From positions 1 to 64,000 of the forward strand of contig JAJQEF010000040.1 of the NCBI GenBank assembly GCA_021201795.1: 64,000 nt of DNA, given 5' to 3'. The stretch's first letter is position 1; each line of letters opens with the position of its first letter. This DNA comes from Rikenellaceae bacterium. GTDB lineage: Bacteria; Bacteroidota; Bacteroidia; Bacteroidales; Rikenellaceae. The notes below the pieces were generated by a model, which did not search any database, had not been told where the DNA came from, and saw only the letters and a list, made by a program, of their open reading frames with translations. The translations under genes and the position numbers were made by a program. Shown here piece by piece: positions 44,906-55,653 of the stretch.

Positions 44906-47263
44906 ATGGGAAAGAACTACTATTTACTTAAATGTACAGCTTTCTTGTTTTTAGTGGTTTTTCTTCTCTCTTCCTGTGAAAAGGAGAGGGATAAGTATTA
45001 CGATCTACCGGATTGGATTAGAGGTAATGCATGGGAAATCATGGAAGAAGAAGGCAACTTTTCTATTTTCTTAAAGGGAATAGAACTTTGTGGTTATAAG
45101 GATATGGTGGCTGGTAAAGGTATCATTACCATATTTGCGCCTGATGACGACGCTTTTAAAGCTTATTTCCAACAAAACGGCATATCTTCGATCGAAGATA
45201 TGGACCAAGAAGAAATTCTGAAACTGATAGGTTTCCATCTTGTTTACTACAGCTACAACAAGGAAATGTTACTTGATTATAAACCATATGGCGAAGTGAC
45301 AAGCTATAGATACAGAGGAATTTACAATAAGTTTAGGACTCGTAGTCAGGATCCGTTTTCGTATGTGGTGGATGAAAATACGGAAGGAAATCCGACAAGA
45401 AAAGTATATCATAGGGAAAGATATATTCCGACTTTCTCTTCATACTTTTTTATTGACTTCAGTATGGACGCAAACGAGAACTATGAGTTCTTCTTTCCGA
45501 AATCTCAATGGCCGGATGTAAATAACCCCGTAGTTAATATTGCGAACGCTCAAATGGTAGGGGATGAAATAATAACTAACAATGGTTATTTATTCCAGGT
45601 GGACCAAGTATTGATACCATTGGAAACAATGCATACCGTTTTGAAAGAAAATAATGATTATTCTATTTTCCTTTCTCAGTATGACAGATATATGGTGTTG
45701 GAATACGATCCAGATCTTACAGCTTCTTATGGCGACAATATCTATGACTCGTTATTCCTTATTAAACATTCTTCAAATCTTTTGAATATCGCATCTGAAT
45801 GGACTACTGATCAAATAACCAGTTTAGCAACCCTTGCGTCTTACACTTATTGGTTATTCGCTCCGAATAATGACGCTATGAATAATTTCTTCAGTAACAA
45901 CTGGGGGCCCGGAGGATACGGTACTTTTGATGATGTTGATATCCTTGCTATGAATCGCTTCCTATACGGACATTCATGGAATAATGATATTCAACTTTTC
46001 CCTGAATTTATTACAGGAAATTTCCTTAACACTACTTCATCATCAGTAGGACAGATCGATTTCGATCCGTATGATACGGATTTACATGAAATAACAGCTA
46101 ACGGTACTCTTTATGGATTGAAAGAACCCTTTGAGTCTTACTATTTCAAAGGTGCTCTCAAGCCAATGTACATTTATAAAAACATGAGATATTTCTTGTG
46201 GTTGGTACAGAGGGGTAGTTCTACTATAGAGTTGAGCATTGCTTCGACAGAAGGTATGTCGGCCTTTATTCCTGACAATGATTTGCTTACGAACCCGAAT
46301 GGTGGTTATAACGGTAAGTATTTTGTGTGGGAAGGTGAACCTGAATCCATATCTGATAATAAGCTTATGTCTTACGATGTTCAAACCGAAGAATCGAGTA
46401 ATCCGGCAGCATCCGAAGCGAACAGGCTGTTGAACAATCATGCCGGTTATTATATGGCTCAGAGTAATGATGGTCGATACAAGGCATATCGTACATTAAA
46501 CAGCTTCCAGTATCTTTTGATGGATACTCAGGATCAACGTTTGATGTCTACAGAAATGTTTAATACAGGAAACAACACTGATAATATTCCTGTATATGAA
46601 AGAACACAGGTTCAGGGAGAAGGCTTAGGTACGGAATCTTTTGTTTTGAGCAAGAACGATACTGGAGGTGGTTCTTTGATAGGACCGGAATTGGATAGTT
46701 GGTTTAATGCCCTTGTATTTAAAGACATATATCGTTACGGAGAGTCTTTTGATAATGGAAACGGAGGAATAGAAAGTCCGTATACTTTATTCCGGTCGAT
46801 CATCAGTAGTTCAACTGATTACTTGGTTGAAGAACCATATTTCGATTTTACTTTGATGAGCCGTACTATAGTCCTCGTTCCTACTCGTCAGGCTCTTGAA
46901 AACGGAATGGGAACTCTTATCGAAATGACACCTGTAGAAGATGGTGACAGTCAGGATGTTGTTGCTGCTAAAAAAGCGTACTACAATGAATACCTGAAAC
47001 GGTATTTCGTTAATGTATATTCCAGTGGTTCGTTGGCTGTAGATTATCCATTCCCGGGAAGCGTGGGTGCGCCTCAGTCAATGGTAACTTTTTATCGTAG
47101 AGATGACAGAAGTTACCAAAGGTTTACTTTGGTTGATACAGGTACTGGTCTTCAGATTACTGATGATAAAAATAATACCGTTAATGTGGTAGGATTTTTC
47201 CCAAATATCTATGTAGATGGAGCCATTTATTTGATTGACGGTCTTCTTGAGATTGTTGAATAA
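44906..47263 (+). CDS. Fasciclin-domain surface lipoprotein
   Basis: A 785-residue lipoprotein (lipobox LLSSC followed by EKERDKYYDLP). At least two fasciclin (FAS1) domains are visible. The first has NFSIFLKGIELCGYKDMVAGKGIITIFAPDDDAFKAYF and closes with VDQVLIPLE. The second has DYSIFLSQYDRYMV and WLFAPNNDAMNNFF. The C-terminal half is beta-rich without a recognised family, including TIVLVPTRQALENGMGTL, which resembles a third, degenerate FAS1 unit. FAS1 domains mediate adhesion. In Bacteroidetes such lipoproteins often accompany SusC/SusD pairs and may bind glycan or protein ligands at the cell surface. It is the first large gene of the operon; susC follows after 25 bases. Confidence 0.8.
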   Translation: MGKNYYLLKCTAFLFLVVFLLSSCEKERDKYYDLPDWIRGNAWEIMEEEGNFSIFLKGIELCGYKDMVAGKGIITIFAPDDDAFKAYFQQNGISSIEDMDQEEILKLIGFHLVYYSYNKEMLLDYKPYGEVTSYRYRGIYNKFRTRSQDPFSYVVDENTEGNPTRKVYHRERYIPTFSSYFFIDFSMDANENYEFFFPKSQWPDVNNPVVNIANAQMVGDEIITNNGYLFQVDQVLIPLETMHTVLKENNDYSIFLSQYDRYMVLEYDPDLTASYGDNIYDSLFLIKHSSNLLNIASEWTTDQITSLATLASYTYWLFAPNNDAMNNFFSNNWGPGGYGTFDDVDILAMNRFLYGHSWNNDIQLFPEFITGNFLNTTSSSVGQIDFDPYDTDLHEITANGTLYGLKEPFESYYFKGALKPMYIYKNMRYFLWLVQRGSSTIELSIASTEGMSAFIPDNDLLTNPNGGYNGKYFVWEGEPESISDNKLMSYDVQTEESSNPAASEANRLLNNHAGYYMAQSNDGRYKAYRTLNSFQYLLMDTQDQRLMSTEMFNTGNNTDNIPVYERTQVQGEGLGTESFVLSKNDTGGGSLIGPELDSWFNALVFKDIYRYGESFDNGNGGIESPYTLFRSIISSSTDYLVEEPYFDFTLMSRTIVLVPTRQALENGMGTLIEMTPVEDGDSQDVVAAKKAYYNEYLKRYFVNVYSSGSLAVDYPFPGSVGAPQSMVTFYRRDDRSYQRFTLVDTGTGLQITDDKNNTVNVVGFFPNIYVDGAIYLIDGLLEIVE

Positions 47264-47288
47264 CGAGCGGTAATAAAATCAAGTTATT

Positions 47289-50200
47289 ATGAAAATTTTT
47301 CGATATTTATATATATTATTGATAGGAATGCTACTATCTGAAGCAGTAGCAGCACAAACGGTGCTTTCCGGTACCGTTAGAGATAAAGTATCGGGCGCAC
47401 CATTGGTGGGAACTACGGTTTCTGTTGATGATGCTGCGGGCCGTACCTTACATGGGTATATAGCAGGAGCTAATGGAGAGTATCGTCTTACTATTCCTGC
47501 TCAGACTACAGGACTGAATATTGTTTTCTCATTTATTGGATATAAAACAGTAAGTGTTCCGTATTCAGGACAAACTACATTGAATATGGATATGGAAAGC
47601 GACGCTTTGGTTGTGGATGCAGCAGAGGTAGTCGCAAGGCGTGTGGATAGAAATCCTTTTGGTATTGCCGATTCCGAATCCACTGCTGCAACACAAAAAA
47701 TAACCTTGGAAAGACTGGAGACTGCCCCGGTAACAAATATCGTAGAAGCACTTCAGGGAGCTTTGGCGAATGTGGACGTTCTCGTAGGTGCTGACCCGGG
47801 GTCAGGATCGACAATGCGTATTCGTGGTACTGCATCTTTGACAGGTTCACAGAATCCATTGATTGTTGTAGATGGTGTTCCGTTCCCTGTGGAAATCGAC
47901 GAAGGTTTTGACTTTGGTGCGGCAACGAGTGAAGACTATAGCCAGTTGCTAAATCTTTCTCCTGCTGACTTGGAATCAATAGAAGTACTTAAAGATGCTA
48001 CCGCAACTGCTTTGTGGGGATCAAGGGGATCTAACGGAGTACTTGTCATTACAACTAAATCAGGACAAAAAGGTAGAATGACTGTATCGTTCAGTACCAA
48101 ATTAAGTATAAATAAAGAATCGAACACAATACCTTTATTAAATGGAGGTGAATATGTAGCTCTGATTCAAGACGCAATTTGGAATACTGTAAATGATGCG
48201 GGTGGTGGTTATTCTTACTTAACGTATTTATACGACACAAAAGAAATTTCTTTTGATCCGTCATGGAATTATTTTCAGGAATATAATCAAAACACTGATT
48301 GGGTTAAGGAGATCACTCAAGTTGCTTTAACCACCGATAATAAACTTACCGTGTCAGGTGGTGGTGACAAAACAACTTATTATCTTTCATTAGGATATGT
48401 AAATGAAGGTGGTACTACTAAAGGTTGTGACTATCAGCGTTTCAATGTATCTTATAAAATGAATTATGCATTCTCTGATAAATTAAGTGTAACGGCAGCC
48501 TACGATCTTTCCAGAGGTTTAAGAGACAGGCCAGTAGGTAATATAACGGCAAGTACTGATGATGGTATATCCAATATTCGTGGACATGCCATTACCAAGA
48601 TGCCTAACCAGAGTCCTTATGTTATTAATCCGGACGGAAGCAGATCTTCGGAGTATTTTTCTCCTTACAATAACTTCCAGGGTTCTTATCCAAGTACATT
48701 TAATCCTGTAGCAGCTTACAAAGAGTCATCTAATCAATTGCGCCAGATCACCAATAACGTAAGATTTGAGTTGAGATATCAGATTCTTCCTTCCTTATTA
48801 TATACAGGACAATTATCAGTGAATTTAAGTACTACTAAACAACAAAGGTTTTTACCTCAAACAGTTAGTGGTGTAAACTGGTTAAGTCAATACTATAATA
48901 TGAGTTCGGATTATTTGTCTGATTCATTTAATCTTTATACCAGCAATAACTTTAGTTTCTATAAAAACTTTGCTGATATCCATGATCTTAATGTTTCACT
49001 TATATGGACTACTTCTGAAAGTAACTCATATTCTTATAATAGTGTTGTAAGTGCGAATGCTTCTTCATCTATGACAGACCCAGTTGTAGGAGGATCGATA
49101 GTTAGTGCTGCTTCGGCTAAAAGTGCTTATAAAGAAGTGAGAGGTACCATATTTTCACAATATACTTTAATGAATAAATATTTTGTGAATGCAGGTGTGA
49201 ATGTGGAAGCGAACTCTAGAATGAGTAAAAATGCGCGTTGGGGCGCTTATCCTAACGTTGGTGCTGGTTGGAAACTTCAGGATGAGCCATTTATGGAATC
49301 ATTGACATGGTTATCAGAGTCTAAGCTTAGGTTTAGCTGGGGATTATCCGGTAATGGTCCGAGCACAGACGGTACATATTTTGGTCGATTTACAGTTGTT
49401 AATCCAGGTTATCTGGATATGACAGCATTTAATCCTTCATCTATTCAGTTGGATAACCTTAAATACGAAAAAATCACCAATATAAACTATGGTATCGATT
49501 TAGGATTCTTCGATTGGAAACTTGAAGCTTCTTTTGATGCTTATCAGAAAACTACGAAAGATCTTTTACAAAGTGGTGTAAGTATTCCTACGACAACTGG
49601 TTATTCTTCGGTTGCTTATTATAACTCAGGCTCATTAAGAAACCGCGGATGGGAATTCTACGTTAATTATACTCCTATAAACACTAAGGATTGGTATTTT
49701 AAAGTAAGTTTCAATATTTCCCAAAACCAGACGAAACTTATGAATTTGCCTGATAATCTGAACTATGACCAATATTCTTTTGGAAATGGTAACTACGCTT
49801 ATAAAATTGTAGATGGAGCGCCTTTGGGAGCTTTCTATGGATACAAATACTTAGGTGTTTATCAAAATGTTGAAGATACATATGTAAAGGATGTAAATGG
49901 TAATATTCTTACTAATATCAGTGGAAATCCTGTAAGAATGAGTAATGGTAATCAAACGGTTTATCCTGGTGATGCGAAATATCTGGACGTAAACGGCGAC
50001 GGTGTTATCGACCAAAACGATATCGTTTATCTGGGCAGCTGTTTCCCTACTCTTCTTGGTGGTCTTCAGCTTAGACTTCAGTGGAAACGTAGCCTGACAT
50101 TAGGTTTAAGTTTCCAGGGACGTTATGGTCAAAAGATCGTAAATCAAACCAGAATAGATATGGAAAATATGTACGGCTCTGGTAATCAGAGTGCTGCAGT

Positions 50201-50549
50201 ATTGAGAAGATGGAGAGCAGAAGGAGATGATACTGACATACCAAGAGCATTATATAACCGCGGTTATAACTACTTAGGATCGGATAGATTCGTTGAGGAT
50301 GGTTCATTCCTTCGTCTTAAAACTTTAACCTTAAGTTATAAACTGCCTCAGCACGTTCTACAAAGGATCAGATTAACAGAATTGGAAGTCTATGCTACAG
50401 TTTATGATATATGGACATTAACGAATTATACAGGCCAAGATCCTGAGGTTGCAGAAAAGAGAACTAACGGTGTATACATCCTTGCTACCGATTCAGCATT
50501 GACGCCTAAACCTATAAAAATGGCTCTTGGGGTTAATCTAAAATTCTAA
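47289..50549 (+). CDS. SusC/RagA-family TonB-dependent outer membrane transporter
   Basis: A 1086-residue TonB-dependent transporter. A signal peptide is followed by a carboxypeptidase-D regulatory-like domain (VLSGTVRDKVSGAPLVGTTVSV; about 25-110). The plug follows (LERLETAPVTNIVEALQGAL, then MRIRGTASLTGSQNPLIVVDGVPF) with the SusC-typical VLKDATATALWGSRGSNGVLVITTKSG. A 22-strand barrel follows, and the protein ends LGVNLKF with the terminal Phe needed for barrel insertion. It pairs with the SusD-like gene 10 bases downstream to import an oligosaccharide or peptide across the outer membrane. Confidence 0.95.
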   Translation: MKIFRYLYILLIGMLLSEAVAAQTVLSGTVRDKVSGAPLVGTTVSVDDAAGRTLHGYIAGANGEYRLTIPAQTTGLNIVFSFIGYKTVSVPYSGQTTLNMDMESDALVVDAAEVVARRVDRNPFGIADSESTAATQKITLERLETAPVTNIVEALQGALANVDVLVGADPGSGSTMRIRGTASLTGSQNPLIVVDGVPFPVEIDEGFDFGAATSEDYSQLLNLSPADLESIEVLKDATATALWGSRGSNGVLVITTKSGQKGRMTVSFSTKLSINKESNTIPLLNGGEYVALIQDAIWNTVNDAGGGYSYLTYLYDTKEISFDPSWNYFQEYNQNTDWVKEITQVALTTDNKLTVSGGGDKTTYYLSLGYVNEGGTTKGCDYQRFNVSYKMNYAFSDKLSVTAAYDLSRGLRDRPVGNITASTDDGISNIRGHAITKMPNQSPYVINPDGSRSSEYFSPYNNFQGSYPSTFNPVAAYKESSNQLRQITNNVRFELRYQILPSLLYTGQLSVNLSTTKQQRFLPQTVSGVNWLSQYYNMSSDYLSDSFNLYTSNNFSFYKNFADIHDLNVSLIWTTSESNSYSYNSVVSANASSSMTDPVVGGSIVSAASAKSAYKEVRGTIFSQYTLMNKYFVNAGVNVEANSRMSKNARWGAYPNVGAGWKLQDEPFMESLTWLSESKLRFSWGLSGNGPSTDGTYFGRFTVVNPGYLDMTAFNPSSIQLDNLKYEKITNINYGIDLGFFDWKLEASFDAYQKTTKDLLQSGVSIPTTTGYSSVAYYNSGSLRNRGWEFYVNYTPINTKDWYFKVSFNISQNQTKLMNLPDNLNYDQYSFGNGNYAYKIVDGAPLGAFYGYKYLGVYQNVEDTYVKDVNGNILTNISGNPVRMSNGNQTVYPGDAKYLDVNGDGVIDQNDIVYLGSCFPTLLGGLQLRLQWKRSLTLGLSFQGRYGQKIVNQTRIDMENMYGSGNQSAAVLRRWRAEGDDTDIPRALYNRGYNYLGSDRFVEDGSFLRLKTLTLSYKLPQHVLQRIRLTELEVYATVYDIWTLTNYTGQDPEVAEKRTNGVYILATDSALTPKPIKMALGVNLKF

Positions 50550-50559
50550 TTATTGAATC

Positions 50560-52068
50560 ATGAGAAAAATTAAATATTATATAATATTAATCATTGGTGT
50601 TTGTCTGATGACATCATGTAGTGATTGGTTGACTGTGTATCCTAACAATGCGCAAACCACTGATGAATTCTGGACGGATAAATCAGACGTAGAAGGGGTT
50701 TTGGCTAACGGATACGTTGAATTACGAAATGCTATAGACTATATTTTTGTATGGGGTGAAGTAAGAGGACCTAATTTCGTTTTTGAAAGTACAGGTTCTA
50801 ACTATAGCGCGATGAACCTTATGAATATAGTAGATATAACTCCTACTAACCGTTATGCAAGTTGGGGAAGTATGTATAATATTATTAAAATGGCAAACTC
50901 TGTTATTGCATATGCTCCGGGAGTTATGGATATAGATGAGACCTTCTATGAAGAAGAAAAAAATTCGCTGATTGCGGAGGCTATTTGGATAAGATCCCTG
51001 GCTTATTTTTACTTGGTTAGAACTTTTAAAGAAGTCCCATTTGTTGAAGAACCATATGTGAAAGACGACGAGGATTATAATATTGCCAAATCTACAGAAT
51101 ATCAGATTTTAGAGCGAATACTCAGAGATCTTGAAAATAATATTCAATATGCTAAAGAATCCTTCTCTGAAGGAGAAGCATACACAAAAGGTAGGGCAAC
51201 TAAAAATTCATTCAATGCTTTAATGGCAGATATATATCTTTGGAGAGGATGGCCGGGAGATTATGCAAAATGTATTGACAAAATAGAAAATATCGAGGCT
51301 GATCCTTCCGTTTTATTAATTTCAAGTACTGCTGGTACAGACGAAAGAATAGAAACTTGGTTCTCTAATTTTGCAGAGGGAAATACCGTTGAAAGTATTT
51401 ACGAAATTCAATTTAGTAATCCTGATCAATTAAACTCTTTCCCGACATGGTTCAACGTGCAGAATCGTTTCTTATCATCATCTTATGCTTCATCTGTAAT
51501 TTATGACGATCCAGATGATTTGCGAGCACCATACAGCTCTTCTTCTTCAATAGGAAATGGATCGATAAGGAAGTATATTTATATTGACTGGACAGGAGCT
51601 GTAAGAAGCGATGAAAGTTATCAGAATTTTATTATATATCGCTTAGCTGATTTATATTTGATGAAAGCCGAAGCTTTAGTAATGCAGGGCGAGGTTAACT
51701 ATTTTACTATTGTAGACGAATATATCAATCCGATTAGAGAAAGGGTTGAGGCGAGCCGGATAACTGCTGTACCTGCTACTCAGATAGGTATGCTGGAGTT
51801 AATTCTAGAAGAACGTATAAGGGAACTATACGCTGAAGGAAAAAGCTGGTTCGATATTCTGAGAATAGCTAAAAGGAATAATTGGGAATATCATTCTTTC
51901 TTGATATCGCAAGTAGAGAAATCAGACCTTATAGGTTCTGGAAATACAAATGTAATCAGAGCTAAACTTTCAGATACTTTTGCTTTGTATATGCCTATTT
52001 CACAAACAGAAGTTGAAGCCAACGCTCTTTTGGAGCAGAATCCTTATTACGTAAGTATAGGACTTTAA
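50560..52068 (+). CDS. SusD/RagB-family nutrient-binding lipoprotein
   Basis: A 502-residue lipoprotein (lipobox MTSC) that caps the SusC barrel. The N-terminus LTVYPNNAQTTDEFW, the TPR-like helices (WIRSLAYFYLVRTFKEVPFVEEPY, then ATKNSFNALMADIYLWRG) and the C-terminal RLADLYLMKAEALV and LILEERIRELYAEGKSWFDILR segments are diagnostic. The last is the most conserved SusD motif. Its length is normal. The ligand cannot be inferred, because no glycoside hydrolase gene accompanies it in the window. Confidence 0.95.
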   Translation: MRKIKYYIILIIGVCLMTSCSDWLTVYPNNAQTTDEFWTDKSDVEGVLANGYVELRNAIDYIFVWGEVRGPNFVFESTGSNYSAMNLMNIVDITPTNRYASWGSMYNIIKMANSVIAYAPGVMDIDETFYEEEKNSLIAEAIWIRSLAYFYLVRTFKEVPFVEEPYVKDDEDYNIAKSTEYQILERILRDLENNIQYAKESFSEGEAYTKGRATKNSFNALMADIYLWRGWPGDYAKCIDKIENIEADPSVLLISSTAGTDERIETWFSNFAEGNTVESIYEIQFSNPDQLNSFPTWFNVQNRFLSSSYASSVIYDDPDDLRAPYSSSSSIGNGSIRKYIYIDWTGAVRSDESYQNFIIYRLADLYLMKAEALVMQGEVNYFTIVDEYINPIRERVEASRITAVPATQIGMLELILEERIRELYAEGKSWFDILRIAKRNNWEYHSFLISQVEKSDLIGSGNTNVIRAKLSDTFALYMPISQTEVEANALLEQNPYYVSIGL

Positions 52069-52088
52069 TTCGATAATTTGAATACATT

Positions 52089-53825
52089 ATGAAAAAACTT
52101 ATTTATATTTTTCTTATAGGTTGTTTACTGTTCTCCTGTAAAGATCCTTACGGGGATGAGATATACAGTGTTGCGGAGCAAAATCCTATATCTTTATCTC
52201 TTAAAAACGGAGTACTTTCTGAAGACGGGGAAGTTGTATTGGATAAAGATGACTTTACATTATGGGTTGAGATATTAGAGCGTGCAGATTTATACGATGC
52301 TTTGAATCTGTCAGGAACTTATACTTGCTTTGTTCCTAATAATGAAGGTGTTAGGTCGTTTTTGGATGAAAAAGGCTGGTCTTCTGTCGCAGATATGACC
52401 CAAGAGTATGCTATAATGATTGTGGAATATCATACCATAGCATCACACTCGTTGTCAAATTCTTATTTTCCTGATGGCAATATCCCTTACATGACTGTAT
52501 CGGAAGATTATCTCCATATTTCATATGGTGATAGAGGTATCAACAGTATTTATGTAAATAACAGGGCATTGTTGATTAAATTGGATGTGGAAGCTTCTAA
52601 CGGTTATATCCATACGATGGATAAACTACTTCCTCCATTGGAAGGTAGTATCTACACAAATTTGAAAGAGGATAGTAGTTATAGCATTTTTGTTGATATG
52701 CTTGAAAAAACTAATTTGTCAGAATATCTCAATACTGTTTATGACGAAGATGAAAATGGTACAACTATAAGATACAGACGTACGCTTTTTGCTGTGAAAA
52801 ATAGTACGTTCCAGAGTCATTCGATAAACAATATTTATGACCTAGCTTCTTATCTCGGAGAATCGGATACTTCTGATGCCGGATTCAGATCAGATGATAA
52901 CCTTGTTTATCAGTTTGTGGCTTATCATATTTTAACTAATATGCAGTCTACCACTGATTTAATGAATTTTACCGTATATGATGATGGAACAGAAGAACCT
53001 TCAGATGATGTTTTTCAGTCTAGAATTTTAAATACTTATTATAAATACGGTCTTTTATCTGTGTTCAACATCAACTACGATTTGTATTTGAATTACTCTT
53101 CTCAAACCGGAAAAGGGATACAATTAGTTGAAACTGACTGGAACGTTAAAAATGGTATTATTCATACTGTAGATAATATTTTGGAAGTGGAAGAACCTGA
53201 AATGGCCAATGTGATTTTTGAATTTACCGATTATGAACTTCTTGCGGAAGTTGTGGGTACTGAGATATACCGTAATATGACTTATGGTGCTTCAGGATAC
53301 ATTAATCTTTCTAAAAATCAGGTTGGAGTAAACAATGAAAATGTAACGAATGGTATTTACGATTGGTATCAGCCAACGGCAACAAACGATAGTTACACCA
53401 TTGCTTATTGTCTTATGGGATCAGATGCGATAGGTGACAATGCATTATACAAAGATTACTTGTTAGTAGACTTAGGAACAGGAGCTTGGCTTGAGATGGA
53501 AACTAACGCAGTTCGTCGTGGTAAGTATAAAGTATATGCTGCATACTATCATTATATTAACGGAGATGGACCTATTGGACAGGTTAAGTTTGCAATTGAT
53601 GGCGAAAATCTCGAGAATACTTTGGTATCCCGTGGAGATAGATATGATGACGGTAGTGATGTTCCACAGGGATACCGAATTTTTGAACTTGGAGAAGTGG
53701 AATTTGATGTAACAGAAACTCATACATTGAGATTGTTCTCTTCTTCTGCAGCTTTAAGTGGAGGGTCTAATTCGGACTACATGACTTGGCTGGATTATAT
53801 TTTGTTTGAACCTATCGAAGAATAA
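52089..53825 (+). CDS. Fasciclin-domain lipoprotein with C-terminal beta-sandwich
   Basis: A 578-residue lipoprotein (lipobox LLFSC). Two FAS1 domains are visible: DDFTLWVEILERADLYDALNLSGTYTCFVPNNEG with closing SNGYIHTMDKLL, and SYSIFVDMLEKTNLSEYLNT with closing NGIIHTVDNIL. The final 200 residues form a predicted jelly-roll (VRRGKYKVYAAYYHYINGDG, VEFDVTETHTLRLFSS, MTWLDYILFEPIE), which resembles carbohydrate-binding modules of the CBM6/35 type. Because it follows SusD by 20 bases, it is a good candidate surface glycan-binding protein of this locus. Confidence 0.78.
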   Translation: MKKLIYIFLIGCLLFSCKDPYGDEIYSVAEQNPISLSLKNGVLSEDGEVVLDKDDFTLWVEILERADLYDALNLSGTYTCFVPNNEGVRSFLDEKGWSSVADMTQEYAIMIVEYHTIASHSLSNSYFPDGNIPYMTVSEDYLHISYGDRGINSIYVNNRALLIKLDVEASNGYIHTMDKLLPPLEGSIYTNLKEDSSYSIFVDMLEKTNLSEYLNTVYDEDENGTTIRYRRTLFAVKNSTFQSHSINNIYDLASYLGESDTSDAGFRSDDNLVYQFVAYHILTNMQSTTDLMNFTVYDDGTEEPSDDVFQSRILNTYYKYGLLSVFNINYDLYLNYSSQTGKGIQLVETDWNVKNGIIHTVDNILEVEEPEMANVIFEFTDYELLAEVVGTEIYRNMTYGASGYINLSKNQVGVNNENVTNGIYDWYQPTATNDSYTIAYCLMGSDAIGDNALYKDYLLVDLGTGAWLEMETNAVRRGKYKVYAAYYHYINGDGPIGQVKFAIDGENLENTLVSRGDRYDDGSDVPQGYRIFELGEVEFDVTETHTLRLFSSSAALSGGSNSDYMTWLDYILFEPIEE

Positions 53826-53836
53826 AATCTACAATT

Positions 53837-55633
53837 ATGAAAAAAACACTTATAAGTCTAATGGTTATAATTTCAGCCTTTGCGTGTACTGAGGATTGGG
53901 ATGACCATTATAAAAACGGAAGCGGTTCTCTGAATAATGATTATACTGAAACACTGGATTATAATATTACAGAGTTTTTTAATCAACATACTCAGTTCTC
54001 AGAATTTCGGGAAATCTATAAAGATACCGGAATGGAAGATCTTTTTAGTAAAGATCAGGTTTTAACTCTATGGGTAATGGATAATGACGCTTTAAATGAT
54101 TTTCCTGTTAAGACATCAACTTATGATTCTTTGGATTTTGTGAATCTTCATACCAGTCTTATGGCATGGAAATACGACGACCTGTATAATAATCTTCAAA
54201 TTATATCATGGTCAGGAAACCAAGCCATAAAAGTATCTTTACAGGCGGACGGTTATCTATACTTGAATTACAATGAAATTTTAACTTACGATCAGAATAC
54301 CAGAGTTATTAAAAGCTATCTTCTGAATGATGGAAATGTAATTAATGTCGTTTCTAATCCGATGACTCCAACTGATACTATTTATGATTACTTCAAAAGA
54401 TTAAGAGAAGAGACTGATGAGTATTCATTGATTCTTGATAGTATTTTTGCTTATGAAGAAAAAGAATTCGATGAAGAAAATAGTAAACGTAAGGAAATGA
54501 ATGAGGCAGGACAGTGGACATACGATACAGTATGGAAATACAGCAACTCTCGTTTTAGCGGAGACTTTAATGTCATGGACCCTACTAAAGATGTGACTGT
54601 TTTCTTACCAAGTAATCGGATTGTTCAAGCTGCTCTTGATGAGGCACTAGATATGTTTGAGATTATGCGTCCTTATGATATTTTCGATTATAAAAAATAT
54701 TCGGAAATATATGACTGGATAATTAACTCTATTTTCTTTAATGCATCAACTTATTTCCCTCAAGAGCAGAAAATGCTCGGTATGGGTGGTGAGGAATATA
54801 TCTGGAGAACAGATATTCAGCAGATAGACGATTCCCGGAATGAGTTCTTTAATAATGGTAAAATTTATCAGGTCACTTACCTTCATATACCTAAATATTA
54901 TTTGATCCAAAAATGGTATTATGACAGGAGGGTTGAGAATGATAAAAACGCTATAAATATGAAATATAACCCACCTTCAGATGGTTCTGTTATGGGAACA
55001 TTACTTCATTTCGATGCAGTGCAGTCATTTAATAACGATCCAAGAAAAGAAAATGCACTCAATTCACAACCTGGTGATGAAAATTACGGATGGTGGACGT
55101 TCTTCCCTGATGTAACAGATTATAGGTCGGGAAATAATCCGAATTGGAAATGGATAGAAACTTTTAATAATTACACTTGGTTATCTGTATTCCATGGTAT
55201 TCCTTCTGATTGGAATCAAGGCTTATATGTAGAGTACCCACTTACTTATGCTGTAATTGAGAATAATACAGTTACAGAAATAAATAAGATGATTCTACCT
55301 GCTGGAGAATATAATGTTAATTTCGGTGGACATCCTAATACCAATGAAACTACAATAAGCTGGTTCATCGTAGAACTTAACGGCGTAAGGTCGAATCCTA
55401 CGGATTTAAATACATACATGGACCACTCTTATGGAACAGCAGTTGTCAGGGCTGGGAACAGGGTGCTTACTAACTGGGTGCTTGAGCCGGGGCTGGATAA
55501 TGAAGAACTGGACGAAAGATTAAGAGATAATTATAATCACGTTTATATAAGGCAGGAAGCTTACCAGAATGGACCGAATACAAACTTCCATTTCTATCAA
55601 TCATCCTATATGCCAACAGAGAATAATTATTAA
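53837..55633 (+). CDS. Fasciclin-like lipoprotein
   Basis: A 598-residue lipoprotein with lipobox SAFAC followed by TEDWDDHYKN, an N-terminus shared by many FAS1 lipoproteins of SusC/SusD loci. A degenerate FAS1 pattern is seen (LNYNITEFFNQHTQFSEFRE, TLWVMDNDALNDF), with a second in DEYSLILDSIF and VTVFLPSNRIVQAAL closing at GKIYQVTYLHIPK. The C-terminal 200 residues are beta-rich (YNVNFGGHPNTNETTISWFI) without a known family and may be a ligand-binding domain. It has 11-base spacing to the gene before and 20 bases to the second susC. Confidence 0.72.
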   Translation: MKKTLISLMVIISAFACTEDWDDHYKNGSGSLNNDYTETLDYNITEFFNQHTQFSEFREIYKDTGMEDLFSKDQVLTLWVMDNDALNDFPVKTSTYDSLDFVNLHTSLMAWKYDDLYNNLQIISWSGNQAIKVSLQADGYLYLNYNEILTYDQNTRVIKSYLLNDGNVINVVSNPMTPTDTIYDYFKRLREETDEYSLILDSIFAYEEKEFDEENSKRKEMNEAGQWTYDTVWKYSNSRFSGDFNVMDPTKDVTVFLPSNRIVQAALDEALDMFEIMRPYDIFDYKKYSEIYDWIINSIFFNASTYFPQEQKMLGMGGEEYIWRTDIQQIDDSRNEFFNNGKIYQVTYLHIPKYYLIQKWYYDRRVENDKNAINMKYNPPSDGSVMGTLLHFDAVQSFNNDPRKENALNSQPGDENYGWWTFFPDVTDYRSGNNPNWKWIETFNNYTWLSVFHGIPSDWNQGLYVEYPLTYAVIENNTVTEINKMILPAGEYNVNFGGHPNTNETTISWFIVELNGVRSNPTDLNTYMDHSYGTAVVRAGNRVLTNWVLEPGLDNEELDERLRDNYNHVYIRQEAYQNGPNTNFHFYQSSYMPTENNY

Positions 55634-55653
55634 GCCAAATTAAAGAAAATAAG